Part shown: positions 33,280-44,670 of the stretch, piece after piece
How positions within the stretch are numbered: the first letter of the stretch is position 1
How the letters are laid out: each line of letters begins with the position of its first letter
Assembly: GCF_040115645.1 (NCBI RefSeq)
Contig: NC_089566.1
Span: 62,001 to 126,000 of the forward strand
Length of the DNA stretch: 64,000 bases
Direction of reading: 5' to 3'
Origin: Euwallacea fornicatus
Taxonomy: Eukaryota > Arthropoda > Insecta > Coleoptera > Curculionidae
The notes under the pieces: model-generated
Database searches by the model: none
The model's input: the letters and a program-made list of their open reading frames with translations, nothing else
Told to the model about the DNA's origin: nothing
Position numbers and translations under genes: made by a program

Positions 33280-33316
33280 CTTTTATACTATTCCGACCGA
33301 ACGTTCTAGAACGTCC
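33280..33316 (-). promoter_or_regulatory. Heat-shock-type promoter, right arm
   Basis: Complement of the left-arm block: GAA (33299), TTC (33304), GAA (33309), TCC (33314) at 2-bp spacing next to CTTTTATA (33280-33287). The array is unchanged relative to the left arm, whereas the downstream ORF copy is frameshifted. Confidence 0.65.
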
Positions 33317-33429
33317 TGCCGGAAGTTCTGTGGGAGGATTTTTCCGAAGGCCCTAGGGACCGGAAGATCGTTCTAGGGTACGTCGCACTGTCATCTTGAC
33401 CGATTAAAGCTTGACGCGCCGCTGCAGAG

Positions 33430-33860
33430 AACCCTGGGAAAAAACTTGCGTTTTTTTTTCTAGACGAAATGGCGGACGGAATTTATTAAAAAAATCACAG
33501 AGTATAGGAATTTAAATGAGAAGGACGGAACAAAAATCAACGAATCCAGGGGGGGTTACAAATGGGTACCGGAGAAGGCGAAATCCGAAGTTCCACCAAT
33601 GGGGGCCGTTCAAAAAAACTCCGAGTGCCCGGCTGAAAATCGAACGAAAGAGGGAGCACAAACTTCTCACTACTCCGACACTTTGACGAGAAACTGCGCG
33701 GCGAACTGTAATAACCATGAGGAGGTCGAAGTATCGGCAAATCAAACGGGAGGTGGATGCGGTAACCCGACTGAAAGATGAAAAATAAATAAATAAATAA
33801 ATCCTGGCTCTGTTCGATGGAAGAATTCGCAAAAGATAAACAGGGGAAGAAACTTAATCC
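33430..33860 (+). repeat. Repeat unit M2 with direct repeat, right arm
   Basis: Begins at the direct repeat CAGAGAACCCTGGGAAAAAA and continues with GAAATGGCGGACGGAATTT. An open frame at 33599-33781 reads GAVQKNSECPAENRTKEGAQ and NCAANCNNHEEVEVSANQ. No family recognised. Four tandem AAAT units at about 33782-33797. Confidence 0.5.
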
Positions 33861-34032
33861 TCCGCCTTCATGGACGTTATATCCGGCGAGACAGTCCCAA
33901 ATATGCGTAGGACAAGAATGGTAACCCAAGGTTTTTAGTGGGTTGGCGCAGCAGGCGTATCCCACACTATCCAACCGCCAGGACGCTAAGTCGGACGTCT
34001 TTTGAAGATTTCCATCGTGAAAAAAGAAGGTA

Positions 34033-34474
34033 TTTTGCAATTGGTCCGTTTTTCATTGAGGGTACTTTGAATAGGTTGAAATACCTTGATTTGTTCCAGG
34101 CACAAATTATTCTAACAAACTAACAATTATAAATTAATTTAGGAGATGTATGGTTTCAGCGAGATGGTTGTCCTACCTACAATACCGCTCCTGTTCGAGA
34201 ATGTCCCGAGAGATATTTCCCAAACAGAGCGATAAGTGGACGGGGAACCACTGTATGGCCAGCAAGATTCCCTGATTCGAGTCCTGCAGATTTTTTCTTG
34301 TGGAGTTATGTCAAATCTACAATTTATAGATTTCAGGATGATAGGGCTAATCATTTTGATGAGTTGCGAATTGAAATTCGAAATTGCATGCAAGCTACTA
34401 GTCCAGAAACACTTTCAAGAGTGCGGCAGGCTTCTTATGATCGGCTCGGTTACCGTTCTGCACAGGGAGGGGGC
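34033..34474 (+). pseudogene. DUF4817-group transposase, C-terminal half (right arm)
   Basis: IGPFFIEGTLNRLKYLDLFQ, then, after stops, a frame open from about 34142 to 34474 with DVWFQRDGCPTYNTAPVREC, VWPARFPDSSPADFFLW and RFQDDRANHFDELRIEIRN. Mirror of 18944-19395. Confidence 0.75.
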
Positions 34475-34896
34475 TGATTTGAACGTTTAATTTAATTTAA
34501 TTTAATTTTCATTAACAACAAATGTTCATTGTTTATTTATTTATAGAATTTTACACTTGCTTTTAAGTGTTGCATTTATTTTCTTATTTAATTATGAGCC
34601 GGAAAAATTATTTGAAATAATTTTGATGGCAAACTTTAAATAACGATTAAGCGTCCGGCCGGTTAAGAGCGAGCAGTACTGCAAATGCAACTTTTTTTAT
34701 CTCTTACTGAATTTTGATTTGGAGCCTCTATTAGATGAAAAAAAAATTAAAATTTTCACATCGATTTCTGAAAAACAAGTTACAACGAATGCAACGCCTG
34801 TGTTGTGTAATTGACCAAAGCGCCGGCGATCGTTGATAATGTCGGTGAATGCATGTGATCGATTAGATTTGCCAAAGTTCGAGGAAATTTTAAAAA

Positions 34897-35250
34897 ATGT
34901 ATGCGCTTCGAGAACAAACAGATGTGTTGCTCACATTGGGATTTTGTCAGGGAAATGATCGTGACAGTGTCAGAATTTATGCGGAAAGATTTCCGAATCG
35001 GCAAACTCCAAACTGGAAAATTCTTGCGCGATCGGAGAGAAACCGCCGCGAAACTGGCAGCTTCGCTGCTCGACGTTATCTATGTGAGCGCCATGGAGCG
35101 CTACCGGTAAAACGGAAGGAAGACATTTTGGAGAATCCGGAGCAGAATGCTCGTAACAGCATGAGAAGACTGGGGCTTCAATTTAATATACCAAAAACAT
35201 CGGTGCATAGGACTTTAAGAGAACAATCAATCCGTCCCTTTGTTTTGTAA
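34897..35250 (+). pseudogene. DUF4817 N-terminal domain fragment (right arm)
   Basis: Mirror of 18176-18529. ATG 34897, MYALREQTDVLLTLGFCQGN, with the DUF4817 and second HTH patterns; differs from the left arm by EE/KD, L/F and L/P. Confidence 0.8.
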
Positions 35251-35660
35251 TGTGGTGGAAAAATTGTATTTGTTCCATCCATTCTAACGGGTCAAACAAA
35301 TATTTTCTGTTCAAGGAACGTATACTTGTTATACCATTTCAGAATCTAGAAGAACGACGCTACTTTTTGAGCCTGTGGGCTTCAAGATAGCTGTACATCA
35401 ATCGCTATACTAAGGAACAACAGTTACATAATAGAAATGGAGTTATCAGGAATCCGTTAAGATAAAAATGTTTTTTTTTTAATCCGAAGCGTACATGTAA
35501 AATCTATCGATGCGCTTTTGAACCATAAACATTGAGGAAACTAATACAGAAATTTTGCTTCTCTACTTGGAGTGGTGTAACAGTGATAGTACGAAATATC
35601 AAGTGATGTCAGTTTTTATCGATTTTGAAAAAAGTGTAAATATCTCGAAGTCCACGATAC
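35251..35660. other. Unassigned arm sequence, mirror of 17691-18175
   Basis: Non-coding; same as the left arm apart from scattered changes. Confidence 0.5.
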
Positions 35661-36240
35661 TTTCGTTAAGATTTTATTTTATTTTTTTTTCGTTTTCTGA
35701 CTTCCAAAGGATGGACCTTCCATCAGGAGAAGTATTGTCGAAGGTTTACGGGACACACTGTATATTTTTTCCAAATTTTTTAGACATTTTGTTATCGTAT
35801 CACTTCGATAGATGCGATTTATTATATTTGGGACTTTCCTTTTCATCGCATCTAATGTATCATCCAATTCACTAACATATATCTCGTTTTTTAGATACTT
35901 CCGTAAAAAGGTGTCCGAAGGGGTGAGGTCTGGACTATTTGGTGGCCATGGAATTATTCCGTTTCTTGTTATCCATTCGTAATATTCCCGATTTAGGAAA
36001 TCGCACACGAGATATGTGCTGTAAATTTTCGATTAAATCAAAAAAGTCTTCATTTCAAAACCCTTAATACCGTTGACTCGTCGAATACCACATCGCACGT
36101 CAAAATTTTTTCTGCCTTGGCCTTTACTTCTTTTATTAAATTTGGATTGCGGCTGGACCAACACACCAACTGTTGAAAATATTGCCTCATCTGTCTATAA
36201 CACTTTTTTAAAGAAATTTAGATTGTCCCTTTAGCGATTC
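35661..36240 (-). pseudogene. DUF4817-group transposase relic (second family, right arm)
   Basis: Mirror of 17167-17690. The C-terminal frame (36008-35679) is about 30 codons longer because the stop after CLKNL is absent; this extension runs into terminal repeat sequence and is not conserved coding. The first catalytic block lies near 36190. Confidence 0.75.
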
Positions 36241-36539
36241 AACATATAGTTACAACAATTTAGTCTGTTCTGAATGCGAATATCTGCTCATTTTTGCACA
36301 GCAGTAAACTTGTAAATTTTCATTTGCAAACTTCCAATTCGCAAAGAGGCACTAGAATTTTACCTACAATATTATAGTTTAGAATTATCTGACTTCTCCT
36401 TACATTAATTGGCACAATTCTTCGATTTTTAAAGATTTTGTTTCATGCATTTTATTTTCAATTTTTTAAAATGTCTTCCTGCTTGGTATATTCCCATTAG
36501 GATAGACAAGAGCATGCTCCTACTGGATTGAAAAATCAA

Positions 36540-36880
36540 AATTTGTTGGCTTTAGAAAATGAGAAAAATAAAAAATATCTTTTGAAGCAATTTTTTTTCC
36601 ATTTTTGGATTTTTCGCAGTGCCGAATTTATATTTCTTAAAGTTTTCGTCAAATTTACAGAGAGCACCATATGCAACGTACTAGTGAACGTTTAAATTAT
36701 GATAACTTTTTTGTGCCTCCTTGTAGCAGCTTTTTTCTTATCAAAATGAATTCCCCGTTTATTTTTTCTTGAAAAGGGTACTCTTGTTATAAATTGCTAA
36801 AAGTCACTGTTTTCGAGATATTTTGAATTTGGTCCCTAGTAGTTCGACCTGCTTCCACAGGGGAGTTGTGATTGAATAGT
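36540..36880. mobile_element. Insertion present only in the right arm
   Basis: About 336 bp between AAATTTTG-side and AATAAACTATTTA-side sequences that are joined in the left arm (about 16848-16860). No ORF. Its end sequences were not resolved into repeats. Confidence 0.55.
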
Positions 36881-37289
36881 AAATAGTTTATTTTCCAGTT
36901 CTCCTAGTTCTTAAGTACCAAATTCGAGAACCTCCAGGCAGAGGCGTGCTGCCTTCTGAAGTCGTCTTTCACACATCTGGTACCTAATTTATAAAAATGC
37001 GACCGTTAGGCGGATACTTTTACGACGCATTTTTATTAGGATATATACGATACGCTTTCTTAACCTATCGTAAGGACATCCCAATTTTTAGTGCCGCAAA
37101 AGGGAATGAGTGTATTTCCCCGCACTAAACGAACCTTTTACTTCTTGAGATGGTATGTTTATTGAACTATGCTGGGAAATAGGTTCTGCTGTACAGGGGC
37201 GTAGCTTAAGATCTAGAAATACGAATTAACCTACTTATTATCTAAATAGGGCCTATTTCTTAACCATGCTATGAATTCCGTTTGGCAAT

Positions 37290-37650
37290 TATAGAAGAAA
37301 CGCTCCCAGAAGAAGGAACTTCTGAGAGGCAATCGAACACCTCTTATAACCGCACCCCCCAGAAAATCGAAATTTGCGGAGGTAAAGGCAATAGGATAAC
37401 GCGAAAAAAAATGGAAAGTTCGTTGGAATAAAGGAGTTATGGAAGATTCGGCACGTCACTGCGCCCCACGTCCTGTTGGGCAGAGTTTATTCGTTGGCGA
37501 GTGTTTTGAAGAGTGGCATAAATCCATGTTGACGTGTCCGAGCATTATTGCACAATTCTTCCATCATCCGAGAAAACAGGTCTGTTTCGTTTTAGTTGGC
37601 GCACCCTATATATTTGCTTGGACGAGTAAGAAGCCAAAGTTTGGATCATA
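37290..37650 (+). pseudogene. piggyBac transposase C-terminus (right arm)
   Basis: Mirror of 16084-16447: WNKGVMEDSARHCAPRPVGQ and GECFEEWHKSM are retained; truncated at the same upstream point. Confidence 0.65.
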
Positions 37651-37890
37651 ATTGTAGTTGTTTTTTTTTTCTATTATAGTTTGGTGAAACAGGTGCGTGG
37701 TTTGTTTGACTGGGGGAGGATGAGAGATAAGAATCTACCAAAGAGAATTGGGAACATGAGACTAGAACAGAAAACAGGGAGGAAGGTGCCTATAGGAACT
37801 CGTGTCCCTGGCTTCTAGCTGGAGGACTATATAGAAATGGAAGAAAACTGTAATGGTTCGGAAGGGAATCTGCAAGAGCTAGATCGTGGC

Positions 37891-38161
37891 TGTTGGAAAA
37901 ACTCCAACATAAAGATCGCTCTTACGCAATGCTTTAACATCTGGGCAATAAATAACAATAGACGGAAAACAGAACCGTTTCTCATCTCGTCGCTTTAACA
38001 GCAACTTCTCTCCTATCTCGATTTCACAAGTTAGAATAAATCACTTTACCAACTTCTAACGCATCTCGTCGCAATAGAAATTTGTAGTTAATTATTTAAT
38101 CGTCAATCAAACCCTGTATTCCAACTAGTCTGCGATTAAATTTAGTGCGATTCGTGTAACA
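37891..38161 (+). mobile_element. BEL-type LTR, right-arm copy
   Basis: 271 bp, TGTTGGAAAAACTCCAACAT...CGTGTAACA, plus orientation, followed by leader-like sequence with CTGGTCCTTTGTCTC at about 38219. Confidence 0.7.
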
Positions 38162-38735
38162 GATTTTCTGTACCTTCTCGAACTTTCGGACCCCCATTAT
38201 TTCTTGACGGTGGCCCGTCTGGTCCTTTGTCTCAAGTACAAAACACCGCCGACGTATTTGAATTTTTCTTTGAGTGCCTAGTGAGGCAGTCGCCACCGTT
38301 AGGTAAGAACTCGGTAAGTCCCTGGGATAAACAGTGGCACTAATTAACACACGACATGTTTGTTTCTATTAGTTATATTCCAAATTTCAAGTAGTCAGTC
38401 CCTTTTCTCAGGCCAAGTTAGCATTATCAGAGTCCTTTCTTGACTGCCTCCCTGTCTAGTTACCAACAAGAACCATCGTCCCTTATCGAGTCCTTCTTGG
38501 AGTCTTCTTGGAATCGGGCACTGAGGTGATTGTTTTATGGCCTCGACGTGGTCACATGTTTCTAGAGATTCCATTTCCAATGGTTAAAAATTGTGTGACT
38601 TCAACACACAACAGTTCGTGTTTTCATTTAGATACGAAACATTTATTATGATAGTGTTGACGTTCCGGAATCAACCGGACTATTGGAACTATTGCTACAA
38701 AATGAACAAAACCTAAATATACTTGTATACATATA

Positions 38736-40118
38736 CAGGGTGACTCTAGATAAGTGGGACAAGCAAATGTCTTGAAATCGAGAAGATCTACAAGAAAAAT
38801 GTTCAAACAAAGTCTTCTTTATTTCCGGGGCCTCAACTTTTTATGCCAATTTGTTTTTTCCAAGGTCACCTTCACCTGTCCTTTGGGACAAAAATGTTTC
38901 AGGACGTAACACTTTTTATCGTGTTTTGAATCGGTTCTTAGAAACAGACAATTTGGAGAGAAAAAAAAACGTGAAAACGCTCAACCACTTCATCTGAATG
39001 AGAATTATCAAATTGGCGTATTTTACACGCACATAAATTTCATCCATTCCACGTAAGTCTGCATCAAGAATTACATGGTGATGATTTCCGAAATCGAGTG
39101 ACTTTTTGTACTTGGATACAAAGAAGACTCCATGAAAATGCGATTTTTTTTTCAAATGTACTATTTTCTGACGAATTCTGCTTCACAAACCACGGTGAAG
39201 TGACTCGCCACAACATGCATTATTAGTCGGTTGAGAATCCACGCCGGTTTCGTGAAGTGGAAAGTGTTGGATTCCCATCCACATCGCCATGTTATTTATG
39301 GTTAAAAAATTTGCCACTCCTTCTCGAAGAAGTTAATTCAGGGCAAAGGTTGACAATGTGGTTTCAACATGACGGTTGCCTCGCTCGTTATGCTAGAAAT
39401 GTCAAAGAAGTTAACTGGCCAGCCCGATCGCCAGGTTTGACTTCAGCAGATTTTGTTTTGTGGGGTCATTTAAAACAAGTAGTTTATAATCGAGTACCAA
39501 ATACTTCCAAAGACATGAAGATTCGAATTAAAAACGCATGTCGAAACATTACAACTGAAATGCTGAAAAATAAGAAGCAATCACTTCAAAACAGAATTGT
39601 TAAGTGCCTTGATCAGTAGGGGAACCATTTCAAACATCTGTTGGACTGAATTTTTTTATACTAAATTAAAATTCACTACAAAATTAATAAAAGTGTTAAA
39701 ATAAATGATTAAAGTTTAATGAAATGTTTCTTATTTTGCACCTGTTATTATTATGAATTTCGTTAATTTTAGCACAAAATGTTTCAAGTAAAAACATTTT
39801 TACTGCCAACAAGGAATTCAAATCTCCAAAAAAAGTTGAGTGTTACATTTGAAAAAATGAAGTTGACCCCAAAGGACAGGTGAAGGAGGCCTTGGAAAAT
39901 TTCTTGAAATCGGGAAGATCTACAAGAAAAATGTTCAAATGAAGTCTTCTTTATTTTTGGAGCCTCCTTGATAAAGAAGACAGTTGAAGTTGACCTCGAA
40001 AAAAACAAATTGACATAAAAAGTTGAGGCCCCAAAAATAAAGAAGACTTCGAACATTTTTATGTAGTTCTTCTCGATTTCAAGATATTTACTTGTCCCAC
40101 TTATCTAGAATCACTCTG
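38736..40118 (+). mobile_element. Mariner-like (DUF4817 group) element, right-arm copy
   Basis: Flanked by TA; CAGGGTGACTCTAGATAAGT at the left, complement of CAGAGTGATTCTAGATAAGT at the right. Transposase fragment on the plus strand at 39160-39619 (WFQHDGCLARYARNVKEV; NWPARSPGLTSADFVLWGHL). The N-terminal DNA-binding region is missing, as in the other copies. Confidence 0.85.
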
Positions 40119-40133
40119 TATGTATGTAATTTC

Positions 40134-40514
40134 TTACCTAAACTGTAAAAATGTTTCCATTACTGCCACGAAGTTCTGCTTTTTTACCAGACTTGCAAAT
40201 TGTAATGATACAGTCTCTTCACCATGGTAGATGTAAAGCTCTACAATCAGTGTGTGTTCATCTTCGTCGTCCGATTCACCGTTATCAAACGTCGTTATAT
40301 CGATGTCCTTTAGAAAGAAAAACCCTTTCCCATTTTCGTCTTCGAAATTCATAGTACCGCCCTGATATATTGTTACGATTACGTCTGCCATTTCGACAGC
40401 CCCTCTTTGGAATTTCACGACGTTGAAGCTCGACATTTTCTTCTTCACTATGTTAGCCTTCTGTCGTTCACGTTGGAACTGACGAAAATCCATTATCAGT
40501 TTTTTCATATCCAT
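40134..40514 (-). CDS. MDMKK ORF, copy A2
   Basis: ATG 40514 to stop 40134, 126 residues; full-length C-terminal helix present (SLVKKQNFVAVMETFLQF). It shares VTIYQGGTMNF and FFFLKDIDITTF with A1 and differs at about three residues (R/H to Q, K to N, E to K). Unlike A1 and A3, the upstream frame closes soon because of changes in the leader. Unrecognised family. Confidence 0.55.
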   Translation of the reverse strand: MDMKKLIMDFRQFQRERQKANIVKKKMSSFNVVKFQRGAVEMADVIVTIYQGGTMNFEDENGKGFFFLKDIDITTFDNGESDDEDEHTLIVELYIYHGEETVSLQFASLVKKQNFVAVMETFLQFR

Positions 40515-41082
40515 TTTATCTAAAATAAAAACTATGTTCACTGGTTTTTATCACTGGTTTAATGCGTCCTAACCTATTCCGAATTCCATCGGCCGTCCGT
40601 CACTAAATCGTCTCGTCTGGTCCCAATAACAAGACCCAAGACGCACGCGTTGCATGTATAAATAGTTGCCTACTTTAAGTGCAGGATTGTACATATAATT
40701 ATGCGGTGCCTTCAGAATTGTTTGTCTGTCACGTGATCAACAATGTAGACAACCAAACATACAACGGTTGGTGACATTGTTCAGTTGTAGAGTCGGTCCT
40801 ACTGGAGTTTGCTCATTCCGAGGGAATGTAGGGATAACGCAACGCGCAGTTCGTGCTAACGGGATAATGTATGAATCCGTTACTGGGCGTGCGCGTGGGA
40901 AAGAGCTAGTACCCAAACCCAACGAAGAAACAGATTTTGGGTACTGACTACTCATTTGTACTATTTAACTATTTTATTTTCACGTCTACTTTTGCTACTC
41001 TAATTTTACCCCGCCAGAACTCTCGACCTTCGTGTAGATGATGGTCATGCCGTTTGTTTTTTGAAGCTGCCTAAGCCTCTTA

Positions 41083-42336
41083 ATCTCCCGCGGCCGGCTT
41101 TCGTCAACAATGTCGGTGTCCTCTAGCTCCACCACAACTACCACTCATGTAAGTGTCACTTGTCAGTGCGGGTTCTCGAAGTGGACGGCTCTCGAGCGGA
41201 CAGCGCACCACTGGAAATGAATTCACTAAATAAAATCAGCTGACAATCCTTGTTTATAAGCTCGGGCCTTTGAGGGTTATGTTATTGTTATGATTAGATA
41301 TTCTGCATGAACTTTACATTTATTTTAATCGTTATTTGCCAATAAAAACAAATCTGCTTTCCAAAATTTAATGCATTTTATACAAACAGATAACATAGAG
41401 AAAACACTAATTTTAAGTACTGACAAGTAAGTTAAAACTTAAGAAATTAGAACGATTATAGTCTACATTTATCATCAGCGGTTCGACTCGATTCTCCGTT
41501 ATATTGCCTAATTTCTACGTTTTGGTTTCTACTTTTCCCTTACATTGCTTTCAGAACGGCATTAAACGCGCCTTGGTACGTTTGCAACCAGGCAATAAAA
41601 AGAGATCAAAACAATGATGGACATCATGAAAGAACATGATATCGAGACATTCCAAGCAGTGGAGCAACACCGAAACGAACTGATCAGGAAAGCAACAGAT
41701 TACACTCTAGAGCATGCTATTCTGCACAAAAGACCAAAACATCAGTTACAAGATAACGGATGACAATGAAGAACAGACCTGCATATGACCAAGCAAACGA
41801 TTGCAGGCTAGAGGTAAAGACCACAGCCGTAAGGCTTCCTCCGCAATGATGAAAAAAAAACCGGAATAGCCTGCCTGGTTCTTCTGACCCATCTTCGTTA
41901 AAAGCACAAACACACCAATCAAGTAAACGAAGAAAGAAGCGCCCAGACGGACAGAAGAACTCCACGTTGGGGAGGTAACTCCAGTCAAAAGAAAGGAGAG
42001 GTATCAAACGCCTCCCAGATAGGCAAGAAAAGGCCTAGAGCGAAAGCAGAGTAAAAGGCGATAGTTCCGCTCGACTCTGCTAGCTCACATATGAAACGAC
42101 AGAAGCGCGATCGAGGAATTCGAACATTCAAATTCGAAATCCTTTGCAACACGGGGTTTTTTAGTGGGTGAAACCCCACACAGGCTGGTTGCATGGGCAC
42201 CAGTATCGTCTTCTGGAAAGATTTTTTACCCCTGGGGTCGTGACCCCACAAAAAGAAAAAGATCATTTGCAGTACTGCTCGCTTGGTACGATGGACAGGG
42301 GGAGTTCTGCAACGTTGCCGACTCGCTCTTAAACGG
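41083..42336 (+). repeat. Left arm of the second palindrome
   Basis: Pairs with 44671-45911 (for example 41461+45556 = 87017; 42336+44671 = 87007). The outer ~380 bp are also the outer end of the large repeat. The inner part (41466-42336) contains a 50-codon ORF (41613-41765: MDIMKEHDIETFQAVEQHRN) and no recognisable domain. Confidence 0.85.
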
Positions 42337-42509
42337 CCGGGAGCTTAATCGTTATTTAAAATTTCGCATCAAAATTATTTCAAATAATTTTTCTTCTCAT
42401 AATTAAATAAGAAAATAAATGCAACACTTAAAAGTAAGTGTAAAATTCCATAAATAAATAAATAAACAATTAACATTTGTTGTTAATAAAAAGTACATTA
42501 AATGTTCAA
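42337..42509. other. Non-coding 3' part of the transposase relic in the palindrome spacer
   Basis: Shared with 18770-18943. AT-rich. Confidence 0.5.
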
Positions 42510-43005
42510 ATTTGCCCCCTCCTTGTGCAGAACAGTAACCGAACCGATCATAAGAAGCCTACCGCACTCTTGCGAGTGCGAGTGTTTTTGGACTAGTAGC
42601 TTGCATGCAATTTCGAATTTCAATTCGCAACTCATCAAAATTATTAGCACTATCATCTTGAAATCTATAAATTGTAGATTTGACGTAACTCCACAAGAAA
42701 AAATCTGCAGGACTTAAATCAGGGGATTTTGCTGGCCATACAATGGTTTCCCGTCCACTTATCGCTCTGTTTGGGAAATGTCTCTCAAGACATTCTCGAA
42801 CAGGAGCGGTATTGTAGGTAAGACAACCATCTTGCTGAAACCATACATCTTCTAAATTAATTTATAATTGTAGGTTTATTAGAATAATTTGTGCCTGGAG
42901 CAAATCAAGGTATTTCAATCTATTCAAAGTACCCTCAATGAAAAACAGACCAATTGCAAGGTCACCCAAAATTCCTCCTTTTTTCACGAGGGAAATCTTC
43001 AAAAG
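42510..43005 (-). pseudogene. DUF4817-group transposase, C-terminal half (palindrome spacer)
   Basis: GGILGDLAIGLFFIEGTLNR followed by the QDGC and WPAKSPDLSPADFF-type blocks in broken frames, ending near 42510. Compared with the arm copies it retains the GDL segment they have lost. Together with 43925-44400 it forms one transposase gene split by about 0.9 kb of repeat M. Confidence 0.7.
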
Positions 43006-43924
43006 ACGTCCGGCTCGGTGTCCTGGCGGCTGGATAGTGTGGGATATGCCTGCTGCGTCTACCAACTGGAAACCTCGGGTTACCACTCTTGTCCTGCGTC
43101 TACTCGGGATTGTCTCGCGGGATATAACGTCGATGAAGGCGGAGGATTAAGTGTAGTTGGTTCGTAGTCGCGCGACGAGGTTACGTTCGGTGGAGTGTGG
43201 AAACAAGAAGCACAACGATCTGCCTCTTTATCTTCCCCTGCTTATCTTTTGCTAGTTCTTCCATCGAAGAGAGCCAGGATTTATTTATTTATTTATTTTT
43301 CATCTTTCAGACGGGTTACTGCATCCACCTCCCACTTGATTTGCCGATACTTCGACCTCCCGATGGTTATTACAGTTCGCCGCGCAGTTTCTCGTCAAAG
43401 TCTTGGAGTAGCCAGAAATTTGTGCTCCCTCTTTCGCTCGAGTTTGAACCGGACACTCGGAGTTTTTTGAACGGCCCCCCATTGCTGGAACTTCGGATTT
43501 CGCCTTCTCCGGTACGAGTGTGTAACCCCCCCCCTTAAATTCGTCGATTTTTGTTCCGTCCTTCTCATTTAAATTCCCACATTCCGTGGTTCCTTTAATA
43601 AATTCTGTCCGCCATTTCGTCTAGAAAAAAAGACGCAAGTGTTTCCAAGGGTTCTCCGAGAAAGAAACCGACCAGAATTGGCTTTTCTAGATCCGACTAT
43701 GTTTTTAGGAAAAATTTTGGATGATTCCCCGTCGTCGGTTCTTCTGTTCGAATCGTCGCCAGTGTTGACTAAAACTTCCTCTAGGATCCGTCAAATTTTG
43801 TTCCGTCCTCGTCGTTTAATTTCCCAGACTCCGTGGTTTCTTTAGAATAGATTCCATCCGTCATTTCGTCTAGAAAAATCACAAGTTATTCCTAAAAATC
43901 AAAATCTTAATGTTTGCCTAGACA
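43006..43924 (-). repeat. Repeat M, uninterrupted copy (units M1 and M2)
   Basis: Minus strand: M1 at about 43890-43620 and M2 at about 43625-43290, joined at GAAAAAAAGACGCAAGTG / TTTCCAAGGGTTCTC with no promoter-ORF cassette. It interrupts the transposase, so repeat M is itself an insertion of about 0.9 kb. Several frames are open for 60-110 codons; none matches a family I know. Confidence 0.6.
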
Positions 43925-44400
43925 TTCGGTTCAAATTTTCCATTAACCAGCAATGAGTGACGACTGAATTAGCGTGACCTAATAATGGAAATGTCGATTC
44001 ATCCGTAAAAAGGACGTTTTTGATGAAATTTTCATGATTATTGGCCCTTTCCATCATTGTTTCACAAAAAACCAGCCGTATCTCATGATCTTCAGGAAAG
44101 ATTTGGTTCATTTTTTTCACCTTGTACGAAGTGTACCCGTTTTTCCTCAAAACCCTGCGGGCGGTTGTACGTGACACATCTACTCGGTTCGTCATTTCAT
44201 TGAGGGACTGATCAAGATTTTCCTCAACACTGGTACAAACCATGATTTCCTGCTCCTCCCTTTCATTGCTATCTTGTGGGGGGCGTTTATGATGCAGAGG
44301 CGAAACACATCCAGTCGTCTCGAAATTTTGAATGATAAGACGCATTCTGGTAACCCTGGGAACGGGCCGATTCTCAAAATGTCCTAAAAAAAGAACGACT
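43925..44400 (-). pseudogene. DUF4817-group transposase, N-terminal half (palindrome spacer)
   Basis: Open from ATG 44345: IIQNFETTGCVSPLHHKRPP, second HTH MTNRVDVSRTTARRVLRKNG, and the first catalytic block FIKNVLFTDESTFPLLGHAN. A frameshift near 44345-44370 separates the extreme N-terminus. Interrupted at 43925 by repeat M. Confidence 0.75.
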
Positions 44401-44670
44401 GCCCCTTCTAAAGATTGCCTGGAATAAAATTATTTGATCACAAAGACTTTTTCTTCAATTGTAAAAATTTTCATTTTAGTCTATTTGTATTTGCTATTAT
44501 AGCAGGACACAGAAGATAAATTTATTCAAAAATTTGATAACAAGTGAAGAAAACAAAATTATTTTCAGCTTTATATTTCATGTATTCAACAAAAAATGTC
44601 TGGGCTCACCTTTAAGTATCGCCGTGTTTTTAATACATTAGTTTGTTAATATCATCAATCAAGCCCAAAG
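44401..44670. other. Unassigned spacer sequence
   Basis: AT-rich, no ORF; lies between the transposase N-terminus and the palindrome arm. Confidence 0.5.

Larger units (their letters stand above)
31865..41465 (-). repeat. Right arm of the large inverted duplication
   Basis: Reverse complement of 12275-21549, with the same relics in mirror order. It carries a 336-bp insertion (about 36540-36880) that the left arm lacks and lacks the ~55-bp duplication at about 14.7 kb. Outward it runs without a break into the second palindrome (41083-45911). Confidence 0.9.

Noticed and set aside
33182..33376. 64-codon ORF across the heat-shock promoter (MYSLSGCGSYVV...)
   Set aside because: It runs antisense through the TATA box and HSE array; presence in both arms reflects duplication, not coding.
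12275..41465. A single giant transposon with 9-kb terminal inverted repeats
   Set aside because: No target duplication at the outer ends, no shared terminal motif, the spacer has no candidate transposase that could serve it, and a third partial copy ends inside a piggyBac relic. A segmental inverted duplication explains it better.
41717..42266. Overlapping 80-96 codon ORFs in the second palindrome (also 44741-45333)
   Set aside because: Phenylalanine- and leucine-rich frames antisense to a different degraded coding piece; no start context or family, and they shift frame between the two arms.
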